A stretch of DNA of 47,799 nt, taken from positions 1 through 47,799 of the forward strand of contig WASQ01000049.1 of the NCBI GenBank assembly GCA_009712185.1. Reading direction: 5' to 3'. The notes below the pieces were generated by a model that was not told the DNA's origin, made no database searches, and saw only the letters and a program-made list of their open reading frames with translations. Below are positions 34,415 to 44,677 of this stretch, in pieces. Every line of letters begins with the position of its first letter. The stretch's first letter is position 1. The translations under genes were made by a program, and so were the position numbers. The DNA is from Telmatospirillum sp. (GTDB lineage: Bacteria > Pseudomonadota > Alphaproteobacteria > Rhodospirillales > Magnetospirillaceae).

Positions 34415-34699
34415 CAGGGACGCTCCTGGAGGGCGGCGATAACGATGCAGACCATTGTCGCCTGTTGCGACACTACCGTTGTCGCCGGGGCGTTTGCAAT
34501 CAACAGGAGGCCTTTTTTACGAACTGAACGTCAGAGTTTAACGGGGCGCTGGGCGGGAGCCTCTGAGGTTTTCTTCGGCGATGAACCTCCGGCAATCGAG
34601 GGGGCGGATTGCCGCAGGTGATCACTCCGGGGCCATTTTCCGGGGCGGGACATCGTGCGATGATCCCCCGCATTGCCGGTGAACGAAGGGGCCTCGCGG
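34415..34699. other. Promoter-containing gap between DUF2867 and the spmAB fusion
   Basis: About 285 bases without a convincing gene. They hold a TGTCG-N7-CGACA dyad at 34456-34472 and a further TGTCG at 34480-34484, then the AT-rich run CCTTTTTTACGAACTGAAC near 34512. Nothing else recognisable was seen. Confidence 0.5.
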
Positions 34700-36001
34700 G
34701 TGAATGTCGTCTTTCTTCTGCTGATCGCGGGCTCGGTCGTCGTGACGGGCTGGCGGCAGTTCGGATCCGGGGCCGATGGGGGCGCGTCCCCCATGGAGGT
34801 GCTGGGACAGGCGGCGTTGAGCGCCGCCGACGGAGCGATCACGCTGGGAATCGGTCTCGCCGGCGGCATGGCTCTGTTCCTGGGGCTGATGCGGATCGCC
34901 GAAATGGCGGGTTTGATGCGGGTCCTGGCGCGCCTGTTGCGGCCATGGCTCGGGCGGTTGTTCCCCGATGTTCCGGCCGATCATCCGGCCATGGGCGCCA
35001 TGGTGATGAATGTCGCGGCCAATGTTCTGGGATTGTCGAACGCCGCCACCCCGTTCGGCGTCCATGCCATGCGGCAACTGAACGCGCTGAACCGGCATCC
35101 CGGCACCGCCACCGATGCCATGGTGCTGTTTCTCGCCATCAACACGGCCAATGTGACATTGCTGCCGATCCATGTCATGGCGCTGCGAACGGCGGTCGGA
35201 TCGCACGATCCCGCGGCTGTGATTCCGACGACCCTTTTTGCAACCCTGGGATCGACCGTCATGGCCGTTCTCGTCGCGAAATGGGGGGCGCGTTTCTTTC
35301 CTGCCGGAGCGATCCCCGCGGACGGCGCCGCGATCGGGTCACAGGCAGAGGCATCGGACGGGAACAGCTCCGCCGCGCCGGCGGAGGACGCGCCCCCGCC
35401 GCCCTATCCGGCCTGGGCCGGTGTCCTGGCGGCCCTGATGATTCTCTCCTTGCTGCCGGTAACGCTGTTGTGGGGACGGCAGATCTCCCCCTGGGTTCTG
35501 CCTGTCCTGCTGGCGGGCATTCCGGCTTACGGCCTCTGGCGGGGCGTTGCCATTTACGAGGCCTTCGTCGAAGGCGCGAAAGAGGGATTGGCGGTCAGTA
35601 TCCGGATCCTGCCCTATCTGGTGGCGATTCTGGTGGCGGTGGGGATGTTCCGGACCAGTGGGGCGATGGATCTGGCGCTGGCGCCCCTCGGGCGGTTGCT
35701 GGGACCGTTCGGTCTTCCGCCGGAAGCGCTCAGCATGGCCGTGTTGCGGTCGCTGTCCGGGTCGGCGTCCTTCGGTTTTCTGGCCTCTCTGCTGAAGGAT
35801 CCCGCCATCGGGCCTGACAGCTATCTGGGCCTTCTCGTGAGCACGGTTTACGGGTCGTCAGAGACGACTTTCTATGTGCTGGCGGTCTATTTCGGCGCCG
35901 CCGGAGTCCGGCGCATCCGCCATGCCCTGCTGGCCGGACTGCTGGCCGACGCCGGCGCGCTGCTGTGCGCGGTCGCGATCTGCCGCTGGCTTTACCGGTA
36001 A
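34700..36001 (+). CDS. Fused SpmA-SpmB-like membrane protein
   Basis: From GTG 34700 (GAAGGGG about 10 bases ahead) the protein has 433 residues; TTG 34673 is an alternative. It joins two nucleoside-recognition (Gate) domains as in spore-maturation proteins SpmA and SpmB. The first contains MGAMVMNVAANVLGLSNAATPFGVHAM and NTANVTLLP. A linker rich in Ala, Pro and Asp separates it from the second, which contains AVSIRILPYLVAILVAVGMFRTSG and STVYGSSETTFYVLAVYFGAAG. Several membrane helices flank each domain. In non-sporulating bacteria such fused proteins are thought to be transporters, but the substrate is unknown. Confidence 0.88.
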   Translation: MNVVFLLLIAGSVVVTGWRQFGSGADGGASPMEVLGQAALSAADGAITLGIGLAGGMALFLGLMRIAEMAGLMRVLARLLRPWLGRLFPDVPADHPAMGAMVMNVAANVLGLSNAATPFGVHAMRQLNALNRHPGTATDAMVLFLAINTANVTLLPIHVMALRTAVGSHDPAAVIPTTLFATLGSTVMAVLVAKWGARFFPAGAIPADGAAIGSQAEASDGNSSAAPAEDAPPPPYPAWAGVLAALMILSLLPVTLLWGRQISPWVLPVLLAGIPAYGLWRGVAIYEAFVEGAKEGLAVSIRILPYLVAILVAVGMFRTSGAMDLALAPLGRLLGPFGLPPEALSMAVLRSLSGSASFGFLASLLKDPAIGPDSYLGLLVSTVYGSSETTFYVLAVYFGAAGVRRIRHALLAGLLADAGALLCAVAICRWLYR

Positions 36002-36026
36002 GGTCCGGGGCCCGGCGGCACCGCCG

Positions 36027-36749
36027 TCACGCCTCCACCGTCGCCCGGACGATGGCGCCGGTGACGGCGCAGGCGGGGGAGGCGAGGTCGACGAACGCCC
36101 GGGTGATCGCCTCCGGCGCCGGATGGCTGGCGGGGTCCTCTCCGGGGAAGGCCTCGACGCGCATGCGGGTGCGGACGACGCCGGGATCGATCAGATTGAC
36201 CTTGAGAGGAGAGACCTGCGCGACTTCGGCCGCCCAGGTCTTCGCCATCGCCTCCAGCGCCGCCTTGCTGGCGGCGTAGGCCCCCCAATAGGGCGGATAT
36301 CCGCCCGTGACGCCGGAGGTGACGAAGAGGGCGCGGCCCGCGTCGGATTGGCGCAGGACGGCGTCGAAACAGCGGATCAGGCGCCAGTTGGCCGTCACAT
36401 TGACCGCCATCACCTGATCCCAGTCCTTGAAGGCGTAATGACCGACGGGGCTCAAACCACCCAGGACGCCGGCATTGCCGACCAGGATGTCGAGGCGTCC
36501 GAACCTCTGATAGAGCGCGAGGCCCATACGGTCGATAGCGTCGAAATCCCGCAGGTCGAGCGTGACCAGGGTGGCCTGCCCTCCGTCGGCCCGGATCTGG
36601 TCGTCCAACTCCTCCAGCGCGCCCTGGGTCCGCGCCAGGGCAATGACATGGGCCCCCTCGGACGCGAAACGCCTTGCGACCGCTGCGCCGATGCCGCGTG
36701 AGGCACCGGTCACCAGGGCGATCCGCCCCGAAAGAGCCTTCTCCGTCAT
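36027..36749 (-). CDS. SDR family oxidoreductase
   Basis: The 240-residue protein has the classical short-chain dehydrogenase layout: the Rossmann motif ALVTGASRGIGAAVARRF near the N terminus, DILVGNAGVLGG (NAG motif), the catalytic VTSGVTGG and YWGAYAASKAALEAMA, with Tyr and Lys in YxxxK. The substrate is not predictable. It is immediately downstream of purF on the same strand, with 5 bases between, and this order is common in Rhodospirillales, so it probably belongs to the purF operon. Confidence 0.88.
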   Translation of the reverse strand: MTEKALSGRIALVTGASRGIGAAVARRFASEGAHVIALARTQGALEELDDQIRADGGQATLVTLDLRDFDAIDRMGLALYQRFGRLDILVGNAGVLGGLSPVGHYAFKDWDQVMAVNVTANWRLIRCFDAVLRQSDAGRALFVTSGVTGGYPPYWGAYAASKAALEAMAKTWAAEVAQVSPLKVNLIDPGVVRTRMRVEAFPGEDPASHPAPEAITRAFVDLASPACAVTGAIVRATVEA

Positions 36750-36754
36750 CGGGG

Positions 36755-38212
<1,458 letters not shown>

Positions 38213-38231
38213 GGGGGCGGCAAACTCCTGA

Positions 38232-38888
38232 CTACTTGCCATTCGTCGATTCGATCAGCCGTTCGAGACTGTGGCTGTCGTAAGCGGGCTGCTTATCGTT
38301 CTGTTGCTGGTCGGCGGCTTTTGGCTTTGGGGTCGCCAGACGCTCGTACATTTCCTTGGCCTGCTGCGCCTGATTGACGGCATTGGCGGCATCCTTGGCG
38401 GAGTCCTCGACGCCTTTCAGGTAGGACGGCACCAGGGACTGGATCATCTGGGCGCCAGCCGACAGCAGGGGCCGTGTCTTGGCCGAGGTCAGCATCTGCG
38501 GTTCGGTCGGGGCCATCAGTTTGGTGACCACCATGAAGCAAAGGCTCGCCAACACCAGCCCGCGCAAAAGACCGAACGCGAATCCCAGCGACCGGTCGAC
38601 GGAGCTGACGGAGCTTTTCTGCACCCGGCGGGAGATGGCGTGGGTCACCACCGAACAGGCCAGCAGCGCCACCAGGAAAATGGCGACGCCCCCCGCGATA
38701 TCTCCCAGCGTCGGGCTCGAAATATATTGATGCACGAAGGGGCGCACCACCGGCACGCCCCAAAGGGCGGCCAGCGCGGCGGCGATCCATCCCGCCATGG
38801 CCAGGACCTCGTAGACGAAGCCGCGCATCAGGGCGAAGACCCCTGACAACAGCAGCACGACCACCACCCCGATGTCGACAGCGTTCAC
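38232..38888 (-). CDS. cvpA: CvpA family membrane protein
   Basis: CvpA is an inner-membrane protein needed for colicin V production in E. coli and often encoded with purF. From GTG 38888 the product has 218 residues, with four hydrophobic segments: NAVDIGVVVVLLLSGVFALMRG, VYEVLAMAGWIAAALAALWGV, GDIAGGVAIFLVALLACSVV and SLGFAFGLLRGLVLASLCFMVV. The soluble tail is rich in Ala and Gln. The start rests on AGGACAG about 6 bases ahead; the longer frame upstream (to 38957) runs into radA. It lies between radA and purF as in most alphaproteobacteria. Confidence 0.9.
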   Translation of the reverse strand: MNAVDIGVVVVLLLSGVFALMRGFVYEVLAMAGWIAAALAALWGVPVVRPFVHQYISSPTLGDIAGGVAIFLVALLACSVVTHAISRRVQKSSVSSVDRSLGFAFGLLRGLVLASLCFMVVTKLMAPTEPQMLTSAKTRPLLSAGAQMIQSLVPSYLKGVEDSAKDAANAVNQAQQAKEMYERLATPKPKAADQQQNDKQPAYDSHSLERLIESTNGK

Positions 38889-38910
38889 GGTTTTTCTGTC
38901 CTGTCCGTCC

Positions 38911-40311
38911 TCACGCCTTGCCGCCCACGCGGAACAAGGACACCAGATCCTGCACATGTCCGATGCGCCGGATCACGATTTCCCCCTCGCCGGTCCCCTG
39001 TCCGGCGGATCCCGCCCGGCCCGCCCGGTGCCGTACCGCCGGCAGCAGGGCCTGGGCAAACCCAAGCTTGCCCGCCTCCTTGAGACGGGCATCCATCTGA
39101 TTCACGGCGCGGACCTCGCCCGACAGTCCGATCTCGCCGAACACCACGAGGTCCGCATCCACCGGCACGTCGCAGGACGAGGACAGCAGCGCCGCGGCGA
39201 CCGCGAGGTCGGCGGCCGGCTCGCCGATGCGAAGACCGCCCGCGACGTTCAAATAAACGTCATTTCCCGCCAAGGCAAGACCGCAACGCGCATCGAGTAC
39301 CGCCAAAATCATCGCGAGGCGGCCACTGTCCCAGCCGATCACCGCGCGCCTGGGCGTGCCGAGCGCGCTAGGCGCCACCAGGGCCTGGATCTCGACCAGC
39401 ATCGGCCGGCTTCCCTCGATGCCGGCGAAAACGCAGGATCCGCTGACATTGCCCCGTCTTTCGGCCAGGAACAGCGCCGACGGATTGACCACCCCGGCGA
39501 GCCCCTTGTCGCTCATCTCGAAAACGCCGATCTCGTCGGTGGCGCCGAACCGGTTTTTCACGGATCTCAGAATGCGGAAAGGATGGCCCCGTTCGCCTTC
39601 GAAATAAAGGACCGTATCGACCATATGTTCCAGAACCCGGGGGCCGGCGATCTGCCCCTCCTTGGTGACATGGCCCACCAGGAACAGGGTGATGCCCCGC
39701 CGCTTGGCGATGCGGATCAGCTCGGAGGCGCAACTGCGGACCTGGGCCACCGTGCCGGGCGCCGAATCCAGGCTGTCGAGATACATGGTCTGGATCGAAT
39801 CGATCACCACCACCGCCGGCGGTTCGCCATGTTCAAGGGTGGCGGCGATGTCCCTCAAGGCGGTGGCGGAGGCCAGCCGGACCGGTGCCCCCGCAAGGCC
39901 AAGCCGCCGCGCCCTGAGGCGCACCTGCTCGACGGCCTCCTCGCCCGAGATGTAGACGCAGTCCGCCCCGGCGGCGAGCGCCGCGACCGCCTGCAACAGA
40001 AGGGTGGATTTGCCGATACCGGGGTCGCCGCCCACCAGAAGGGCGGACCCTGGAACCAGGCCGCCGCCGCAGACGCGGTCCAGCTCCTCGATTCCGGTCT
40101 GCCGGCGCGGTGGCGGATTGGAACCGCCGTCGAGGCCGACGAAATCGATGCGCCGCCCGCCTTTCCCCGACCCCAGCCCTTTCGGCACGGCTTCCGGCGC
40201 CGCTTCCTCGACAATGCTGTTCCAGGCGCCGCAGGATTCGCACTTGCCCGCCCAGCGCAGATGAACCGCGCCGCATTCCTGGCAAACGAAACGGGAGGAT
40301 GGCTTAGCCAA
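38911..40311 (-). CDS. radA: DNA repair protein RadA
   Basis: RadA (Sms) is a RecA-like branch-migration helicase. The 466-residue product has the N-terminal zinc finger CQECGAVHLRWAGKCESCGAW, the Walker A GGDPGIGKSTLLLQ, the RadA-specific SVKNRFGATDEIGVFEM and the C-terminal Lon-like domain with VNVAG-type segments (VYLNVAGGLRIGEPAADLAVAAALLSS) and LVVFGEIGLSGEVR. It is followed by cvpA on the same strand, 22 bases away. Confidence 0.96.
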   Translation of the reverse strand: MAKPSSRFVCQECGAVHLRWAGKCESCGAWNSIVEEAAPEAVPKGLGSGKGGRRIDFVGLDGGSNPPPRRQTGIEELDRVCGGGLVPGSALLVGGDPGIGKSTLLLQAVAALAAGADCVYISGEEAVEQVRLRARRLGLAGAPVRLASATALRDIAATLEHGEPPAVVVIDSIQTMYLDSLDSAPGTVAQVRSCASELIRIAKRRGITLFLVGHVTKEGQIAGPRVLEHMVDTVLYFEGERGHPFRILRSVKNRFGATDEIGVFEMSDKGLAGVVNPSALFLAERRGNVSGSCVFAGIEGSRPMLVEIQALVAPSALGTPRRAVIGWDSGRLAMILAVLDARCGLALAGNDVYLNVAGGLRIGEPAADLAVAAALLSSSCDVPVDADLVVFGEIGLSGEVRAVNQMDARLKEAGKLGFAQALLPAVRHRAGRAGSAGQGTGEGEIVIRRIGHVQDLVSLFRVGGKA

Positions 40312-40392
40312 AAATCCAGACCTTCGCGGGGCTGAAAGCAGGGAGTTCGCCAGAGCGCCACTGCCCCGGGGAACGCTGCGGCGGGTGCCCGG

Positions 40393-41166
40393 TTACCGCC
40401 GCAGCTCCATCTTGATCGGGCCCTCGGCCCGGCCATGGATGAACTGGTCGACATAGTCGTTGCCGGACCGGTCGATGTCGGCGGTGCGGCCGACCCAGAT
40501 CAGCTTGCCGTGGTAGAGCATGGCCAGCCGGTCGCCGATCTTGCGCGCCGAATGCATGTCATGGGTGATGGAGACGGCGGTGGCGCCGACCTCCTTGACG
40601 CATTTGACGATCAGATCGTTGATGACGTCGGCCATGATCGGATCGAGTCCGGTGGTCGGCTCGTCGAAAAAAATGATTTCGGGCTGGCTCGCGATCGCGC
40701 GCGCCAGCGCGACGCGCTTTTGCATGCCGCCCGACAACTCCGCCGGCGACAGATTGGCGATGTCGGCCCCGAGCCCGACCTGGAACAGGCGCTCCATCGC
40801 TGCCTCGCGCGCCTTGCGCCGGTCCATCCGCCGTCCCTGGATCAGGCCGAAAGCGACATTTTCCCAGACCGTCAGCGAATCGAAGAGGGCCGCGCCTTGA
40901 AACAGCATGCCGAACTTGCCGAGGATGCGTTCCCGCGCCCGGGCGCCCAGTCCCACCGTTTCCTCGCCATCCACCAGGATGCTGCCCTGGTCGGGACGCA
41001 TCAGCCCCAGGATGCATTTCAACATCACCGATTTTCCGGTGCCCGACCCTCCGATGACCACGAAGGATTCGCCGGCCGCAATGTCGAGCGTGACGCCGTC
41101 CAGCACCCGCTTCGGGCCGAAACTCTTATGGACGTCGACCAACTGGATTTTGGGATGCGCTGTCAT
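40393..41166 (-). CDS. mlaF: Lipid-transport ABC ATP-binding protein
   Basis: The 257-residue product shows a complete ABC ATPase: Walker A GGSGTGKSVMLK at about 39-50, Q-loop MLFQGAALFDSLTVWENV, signature LSGGMQKRVALARA, Walker B IIFFDEPTTGLDP and SITHDMHSARKI. The wording MLFQGAALFDS and the permease partner are those of the Mla retrograde phospholipid transport system. Its start overlaps the mlaE stop by 4 bases, so the two are translated together. The substrate-binding mlaD gene is not next to them, so the rest of the complex must be encoded elsewhere. Confidence 0.9.
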   Translation of the reverse strand: MTAHPKIQLVDVHKSFGPKRVLDGVTLDIAAGESFVVIGGSGTGKSVMLKCILGLMRPDQGSILVDGEETVGLGARARERILGKFGMLFQGAALFDSLTVWENVAFGLIQGRRMDRRKAREAAMERLFQVGLGADIANLSPAELSGGMQKRVALARAIASQPEIIFFDEPTTGLDPIMADVINDLIVKCVKEVGATAVSITHDMHSARKIGDRLAMLYHGKLIWVGRTADIDRSGNDYVDQFIHGRAEGPIKMELRR

Positions 41167-41936
41167 TTGTTGAAAAACAGTGCTGTCAGCATGTAGTTGG
41201 TGGTCAGGATCAGGATCGAGGCGGACACCACGGCATTGGTGGTCGCCTGGCCGACGCCCTGGGCGCCGCCCTTCGAGTAATAACCGTTGTAGCAGCCCAT
41301 CAGCGAGATGATGAAGCCGAAGACCGAGGCCTTCACAAGACCCGACACCACATCGATCGGTTTCAGGAATTCCCAGGTGCTGTGCAGATAGGTCGCCGGA
41401 TTGTAGCCCAACTGATAGGCGCCGACCACGAATCCGCCGAACACGCCGATGATGTCGGCCACCAGCACCAGGCAGGGCAGCATCAGAAGGCCGGCGATGA
41501 TGCGGGGGGCGACCAGATATTTGAAGGGATTGGTCGACAGGGTGACCAGGGCATCGACCTGTTCCGTCACCTGCATGGTCCCGATCTCGGCTGCCATGGC
41601 GGCACCGATCCGGCCCGCGACCATCAGTCCTGCCATGACCGGGCCCAGTTCGCGGGTCACCGACAGGACGACCACCGTGGCGACCGCGCCTTCGGCGGAA
41701 AACCGGGCGAATCCCGTATGGCTCTGAAGCGCCAGCACCATACCGGTGAAAATGGCGGTCAGGCCGACCACGGGCAGCGAGAAATAGCCGATCTCGATCA
41801 TCTGGCGACCGATCAGCCGGCCGTAAACGGGCGGGCGGACGCAGTGGGACAGCGCCGTCAGCGTGAAAATGGTAAAGCGCCCGGTACGCTCCAGAAACGC
41901 GAGGAACACCCGGCCGACGGCCGCAAGCAGGGTCAT
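41163..41936 (-). CDS. mlaE: Lipid-transport ABC permease
   Basis: The 257-residue integral membrane protein has the MlaE permease pattern: FSLPVVGLTAIFTGMVLALQSHTGF, VLSVTRELGPVMAGLMVAGRIGAAMAAEIGTMQVTEQVDALVTLSTNPFKYLVAPRIIAG and FGFIISLMGCYNGYYSKGGAQGVGQATTNAVV. It would form the channel of the outer-membrane lipid asymmetry system together with MlaF. Its start overlaps alr by 4 bases, so it may be transcribed with alr and dnaB. Confidence 0.91.
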   Translation of the reverse strand: MTLLAAVGRVFLAFLERTGRFTIFTLTALSHCVRPPVYGRLIGRQMIEIGYFSLPVVGLTAIFTGMVLALQSHTGFARFSAEGAVATVVVLSVTRELGPVMAGLMVAGRIGAAMAAEIGTMQVTEQVDALVTLSTNPFKYLVAPRIIAGLLMLPCLVLVADIIGVFGGFVVGAYQLGYNPATYLHSTWEFLKPIDVVSGLVKASVFGFIISLMGCYNGYYSKGGAQGVGQATTNAVVSASILILTTNYMLTALFFNK

Positions 41937-43078
41937 GAGGAGGCACCGTCCAGATAGACGCGATGATAGCGGCGGCCAAGGGCGGTGAGAATTTCGTAAC
42001 CGATGGTGCCGCCGGCTTCGCCCAGATCGTCGGCACCGCTGTCCGGGCCGACCAGGGTGATCATGTCCCCCGGCCGCGCCAGTCCGTCGGGAAGACCGGT
42101 GACGTCGAATACCGTGAGATCCATCGACACGCGTCCAACCAAAGGCACCCGGTGTTCTCCCAAATGGCCCCAGCCGCGATTGCCGAGCGAGCGGAACAGT
42201 CCGTCGGCGTAGCCCACGGCGACAGTGGCAAGCCGCCCCCGCCGCGAGGCCCGGTGCGTCGCACCATAGCCAACGGTCTCTCCAGCGTCAATGTCACGGA
42301 CCTGGACGATCCGGGCGTCCAGCCGGATCACCGGCCTCATCGGATTGGCTTTCCCCTGCTGGGGACGGAGACCATAAAGGGCGGCGCCTGGCCGGCACCA
42401 GTCGGCATGCCAGTCGGGACCGAGAAAGATCCCCGATGACGCCGCGAGACTTCCCGGGAGGCCGGGGAAAAGCCGCCGCGCCGCCTGGAATGCCGCAAGT
42501 TGCCGGCGATTCATCGGGTGATCGGGGTCGTCGGCGCAGGCCAGATGGCTCATCACCAGCACCGGAGCGCAGGCGGCCAGGGTGTCGGCGTCCTCCGACA
42601 GGGATTCTGCCTCGGCGTAGCGCAGGCCGAGGCGCGACATGCCGGTGTCGACATGGATCACCGACGGCAGAGGGCGGTCCAGCCGGCCGGCAAGGCTCCT
42701 CCAGCGCGAGATCTGCTCCAGCGAATTGAGGACGGGGATCAGGCCGGCGCCGGCAAAATCGGCCTCGGATCCATCGAAGGGACCGCTCAGAACGATGATA
42801 TCGGCGACCCGGTCACTCCGGCCGGACAGCAGCGCGCCGAGAGCCAGACCCTCGTCCGGCGTGGCGACGAAAAAGCGCCGGCAACCGGCGTCGGCCAGCG
42901 CCGCCGCGACCCGGGCCGCTCCCAGTCCGTAGGCATCCCCCTTGACCACCCCGGCGGCCCGGGCGCCCGGACCCACCCGCTTGTCGAGGTATCGCCAGTT
43001 GGCGACGATCGCATCAAGGTCAACAGTCAGGATGGCTCCGGCGCGCAGGGCGTCTCCGGCTTCTGGGAATTGGGTCAT
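41933..43078 (-). CDS. alr: Alanine racemase
   Basis: Alr interconverts L- and D-alanine for peptidoglycan with PLP. The 381-residue product has the PLP lysine in AAGVVKGDAYGLGAA near residue 45, VIHVDTGMSRLGLR, the second catalytic tyrosine in VGYGATHR, and RVSMDLTVFDV, with VPLVGR ahead. Its start overlaps the dnaB stop by 4 bases. The dnaB-alr pairing is typical of alphaproteobacteria. Confidence 0.94.
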   Translation of the reverse strand: MTQFPEAGDALRAGAILTVDLDAIVANWRYLDKRVGPGARAAGVVKGDAYGLGAARVAAALADAGCRRFFVATPDEGLALGALLSGRSDRVADIIVLSGPFDGSEADFAGAGLIPVLNSLEQISRWRSLAGRLDRPLPSVIHVDTGMSRLGLRYAEAESLSEDADTLAACAPVLVMSHLACADDPDHPMNRRQLAAFQAARRLFPGLPGSLAASSGIFLGPDWHADWCRPGAALYGLRPQQGKANPMRPVIRLDARIVQVRDIDAGETVGYGATHRASRRGRLATVAVGYADGLFRSLGNRGWGHLGEHRVPLVGRVSMDLTVFDVTGLPDGLARPGDMITLVGPDSGADDLGEAGGTIGYEILTALGRRYHRVYLDGASS

Positions 43079-44592
43079 TCGGTGGGAATCTCGGTTCCGT
43101 GCCAGTTATCAAGGTTGCCGAAGCGGGTGTATTGCCCGTCGAAAAACAGCCTGACCGAGCCCACAGGGCCGTGGCGCTGCTTGCCGATGATCGCCTCGGC
43201 CGTGTTGAACACTTCGGCGCACCGCTTCTGCCAGTCGGCATAACGGGTATTGAACTTGTCTTCGGCCTCGTCGGGGCGGCGGCCGGGTTCGGCGCGCTCC
43301 AGGTAATACTGCTCGCGGAAAACGAACATGACAACGTCGGCGTCCTGCTCGATCGATCCCGACTCGCGGAGATCCGAAAGCTGCGGGCGTTTGTCCTCGC
43401 GGCTTTCCACCTGACGGGAAAGCTGGGACAGGGCGATGACGGGAACGTTCAACTCCTTGGCGAGCGCTTTCAAACTTCGCGTGATGTCTGAAATTTCCTG
43501 CACACGGTTTTCGCTTTTGCGTCCCGTCGTGCCGGCCAGAAGTTGCAGATAGTCGATGACGATCAGGCCAAGGCCGTTGGTCCGCGCCAGCCGGCGGCAG
43601 CGCGTGCGGACCGCGGACACCGACAGGGCCGGGGTGTCATCGATGTAGAGCGGAAGCTGATGCAGCTCCTGCGCGGCGATCACAAGGCGTTCGAATTCCT
43701 CATGGGTCAGTTCGCCCTGCCGGATCTTATGCGACGAGATCTCCGCCCGGTCGGCCAGAATTCGGCTGGCAAGCTGCTCGGACGACATTTCGAGGGAGAA
43801 GAAGGCGACGATGGCACCTTCGACAACCTTTTTTTCGCCGTTGGGCTGGATTTCGGTCCGGAACGCCTTGGCCGCGTTGAAGGCCATGTTGGTGGCAAGA
43901 GCGGTTTTGCCCATCGAGGGGCGTCCGGCCAGGATCAGAAGATCCGAAGGGTGCAGTCCGCCCAGCTTCTGGTCGAGGTCGCGCAGGCCGGTGGTCACGC
44001 CCGACAGCTTGCCTTCGCGCTTGTGGGCGGCTTCCGCCTGGCTGATCGCCTCGATCAACGCATGTTTGAACTCCTTCAATCCGCCGTCGGCCTGACCGGC
44101 CGTGGCGAGATCGAACAGCTTTTTTTCCGCCACCTCGATCTGGGTCTTCGCGTCCATGTCGAGCTCCGGCTCGAAGGCGTCGTTGACCATGTCCTCGCCG
44201 ACGGCGATCAGTTCCCGCCGCAGATGGAGATCGAAGATCAGCCGGGCGTAATCCTCGGCGTTGATGATGGTGGCTGCCGACGCCGCCAACTGGGCCAGAT
44301 AGGAGTCGCCGCCCAGCTCCTGCAGGCCGGTATCGGCGGCCATGAAGGTTTTCAAGGTCACCGGGTTGGCGATCTGGTTGCGCGACGCGAAAAGCTGGCA
44401 GGCGCCATAGATGCGGCCGTGGACCGGATCGGCGAAATGTTCGGGCTGCAGGAATTCCGAAACGCGTTCCAGCGCCCGGTTGTTCATCAGGATGGCGCCC
44501 AGCAGGGCCTGTTCGGCCTCGTAGTTGAGCGGGGGCGTGCGGGGAATGACGCCCTCGGCGGGCATCTCGGTGGGAGGCACCGGTTTCAGCAT
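43075..44592 (-). CDS. dnaB: Replicative DNA helicase
   Basis: DnaB unwinds DNA at the replication fork as a hexamer. The 505-residue protein has the helical N-terminal domain (NYEAEQALLGAILMNNRALERVSEFL), a linker, then the RecA-like core. That core contains the Walker A AGRPSMGKTALATN, FFSLEMSSEQLASRIL, VIDYLQLL as Walker B, ALSQLSRQVESREDKRPQLSDLRESGSIEQDADVVMFVFR and the arginine-finger region at the end. No intein is present. It is followed by alr, and preceded by cfa in place of the usual neighbour rplI. Confidence 0.96.
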   Translation of the reverse strand: MLKPVPPTEMPAEGVIPRTPPLNYEAEQALLGAILMNNRALERVSEFLQPEHFADPVHGRIYGACQLFASRNQIANPVTLKTFMAADTGLQELGGDSYLAQLAASAATIINAEDYARLIFDLHLRRELIAVGEDMVNDAFEPELDMDAKTQIEVAEKKLFDLATAGQADGGLKEFKHALIEAISQAEAAHKREGKLSGVTTGLRDLDQKLGGLHPSDLLILAGRPSMGKTALATNMAFNAAKAFRTEIQPNGEKKVVEGAIVAFFSLEMSSEQLASRILADRAEISSHKIRQGELTHEEFERLVIAAQELHQLPLYIDDTPALSVSAVRTRCRRLARTNGLGLIVIDYLQLLAGTTGRKSENRVQEISDITRSLKALAKELNVPVIALSQLSRQVESREDKRPQLSDLRESGSIEQDADVVMFVFREQYYLERAEPGRRPDEAEDKFNTRYADWQKRCAEVFNTAEAIIGKQRHGPVGSVRLFFDGQYTRFGNLDNWHGTEIPTE

Positions 44593-44677
44593 GGCGGCAT
44601 GCTAGCAGATGACAGCGGCGCCCGGCAGCGGGAAACGCCGGGCCGGCCTGTGGATAACGGGGAAAGTGGCCTGTGGA

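Noticed and set aside
34456-34472. A second possible CooA site, TGTCG-spacer-CGACA, upstream of the spmAB fusion
   Set aside because: The spacer is 7 bases, not the 6 required by known CooA sites, and the gene downstream has no link to CO metabolism.
44593-44677. Possible origin-like signals near dnaB, with TGTGGATAA-like words
   Set aside because: Two TGTGGAT-like words occur in a short gap (TGTGGATAAC, TGTGGATTATGG), resembling DnaA boxes, but there is no cluster and no AT-rich unwinding region; dnaB is not an origin marker.
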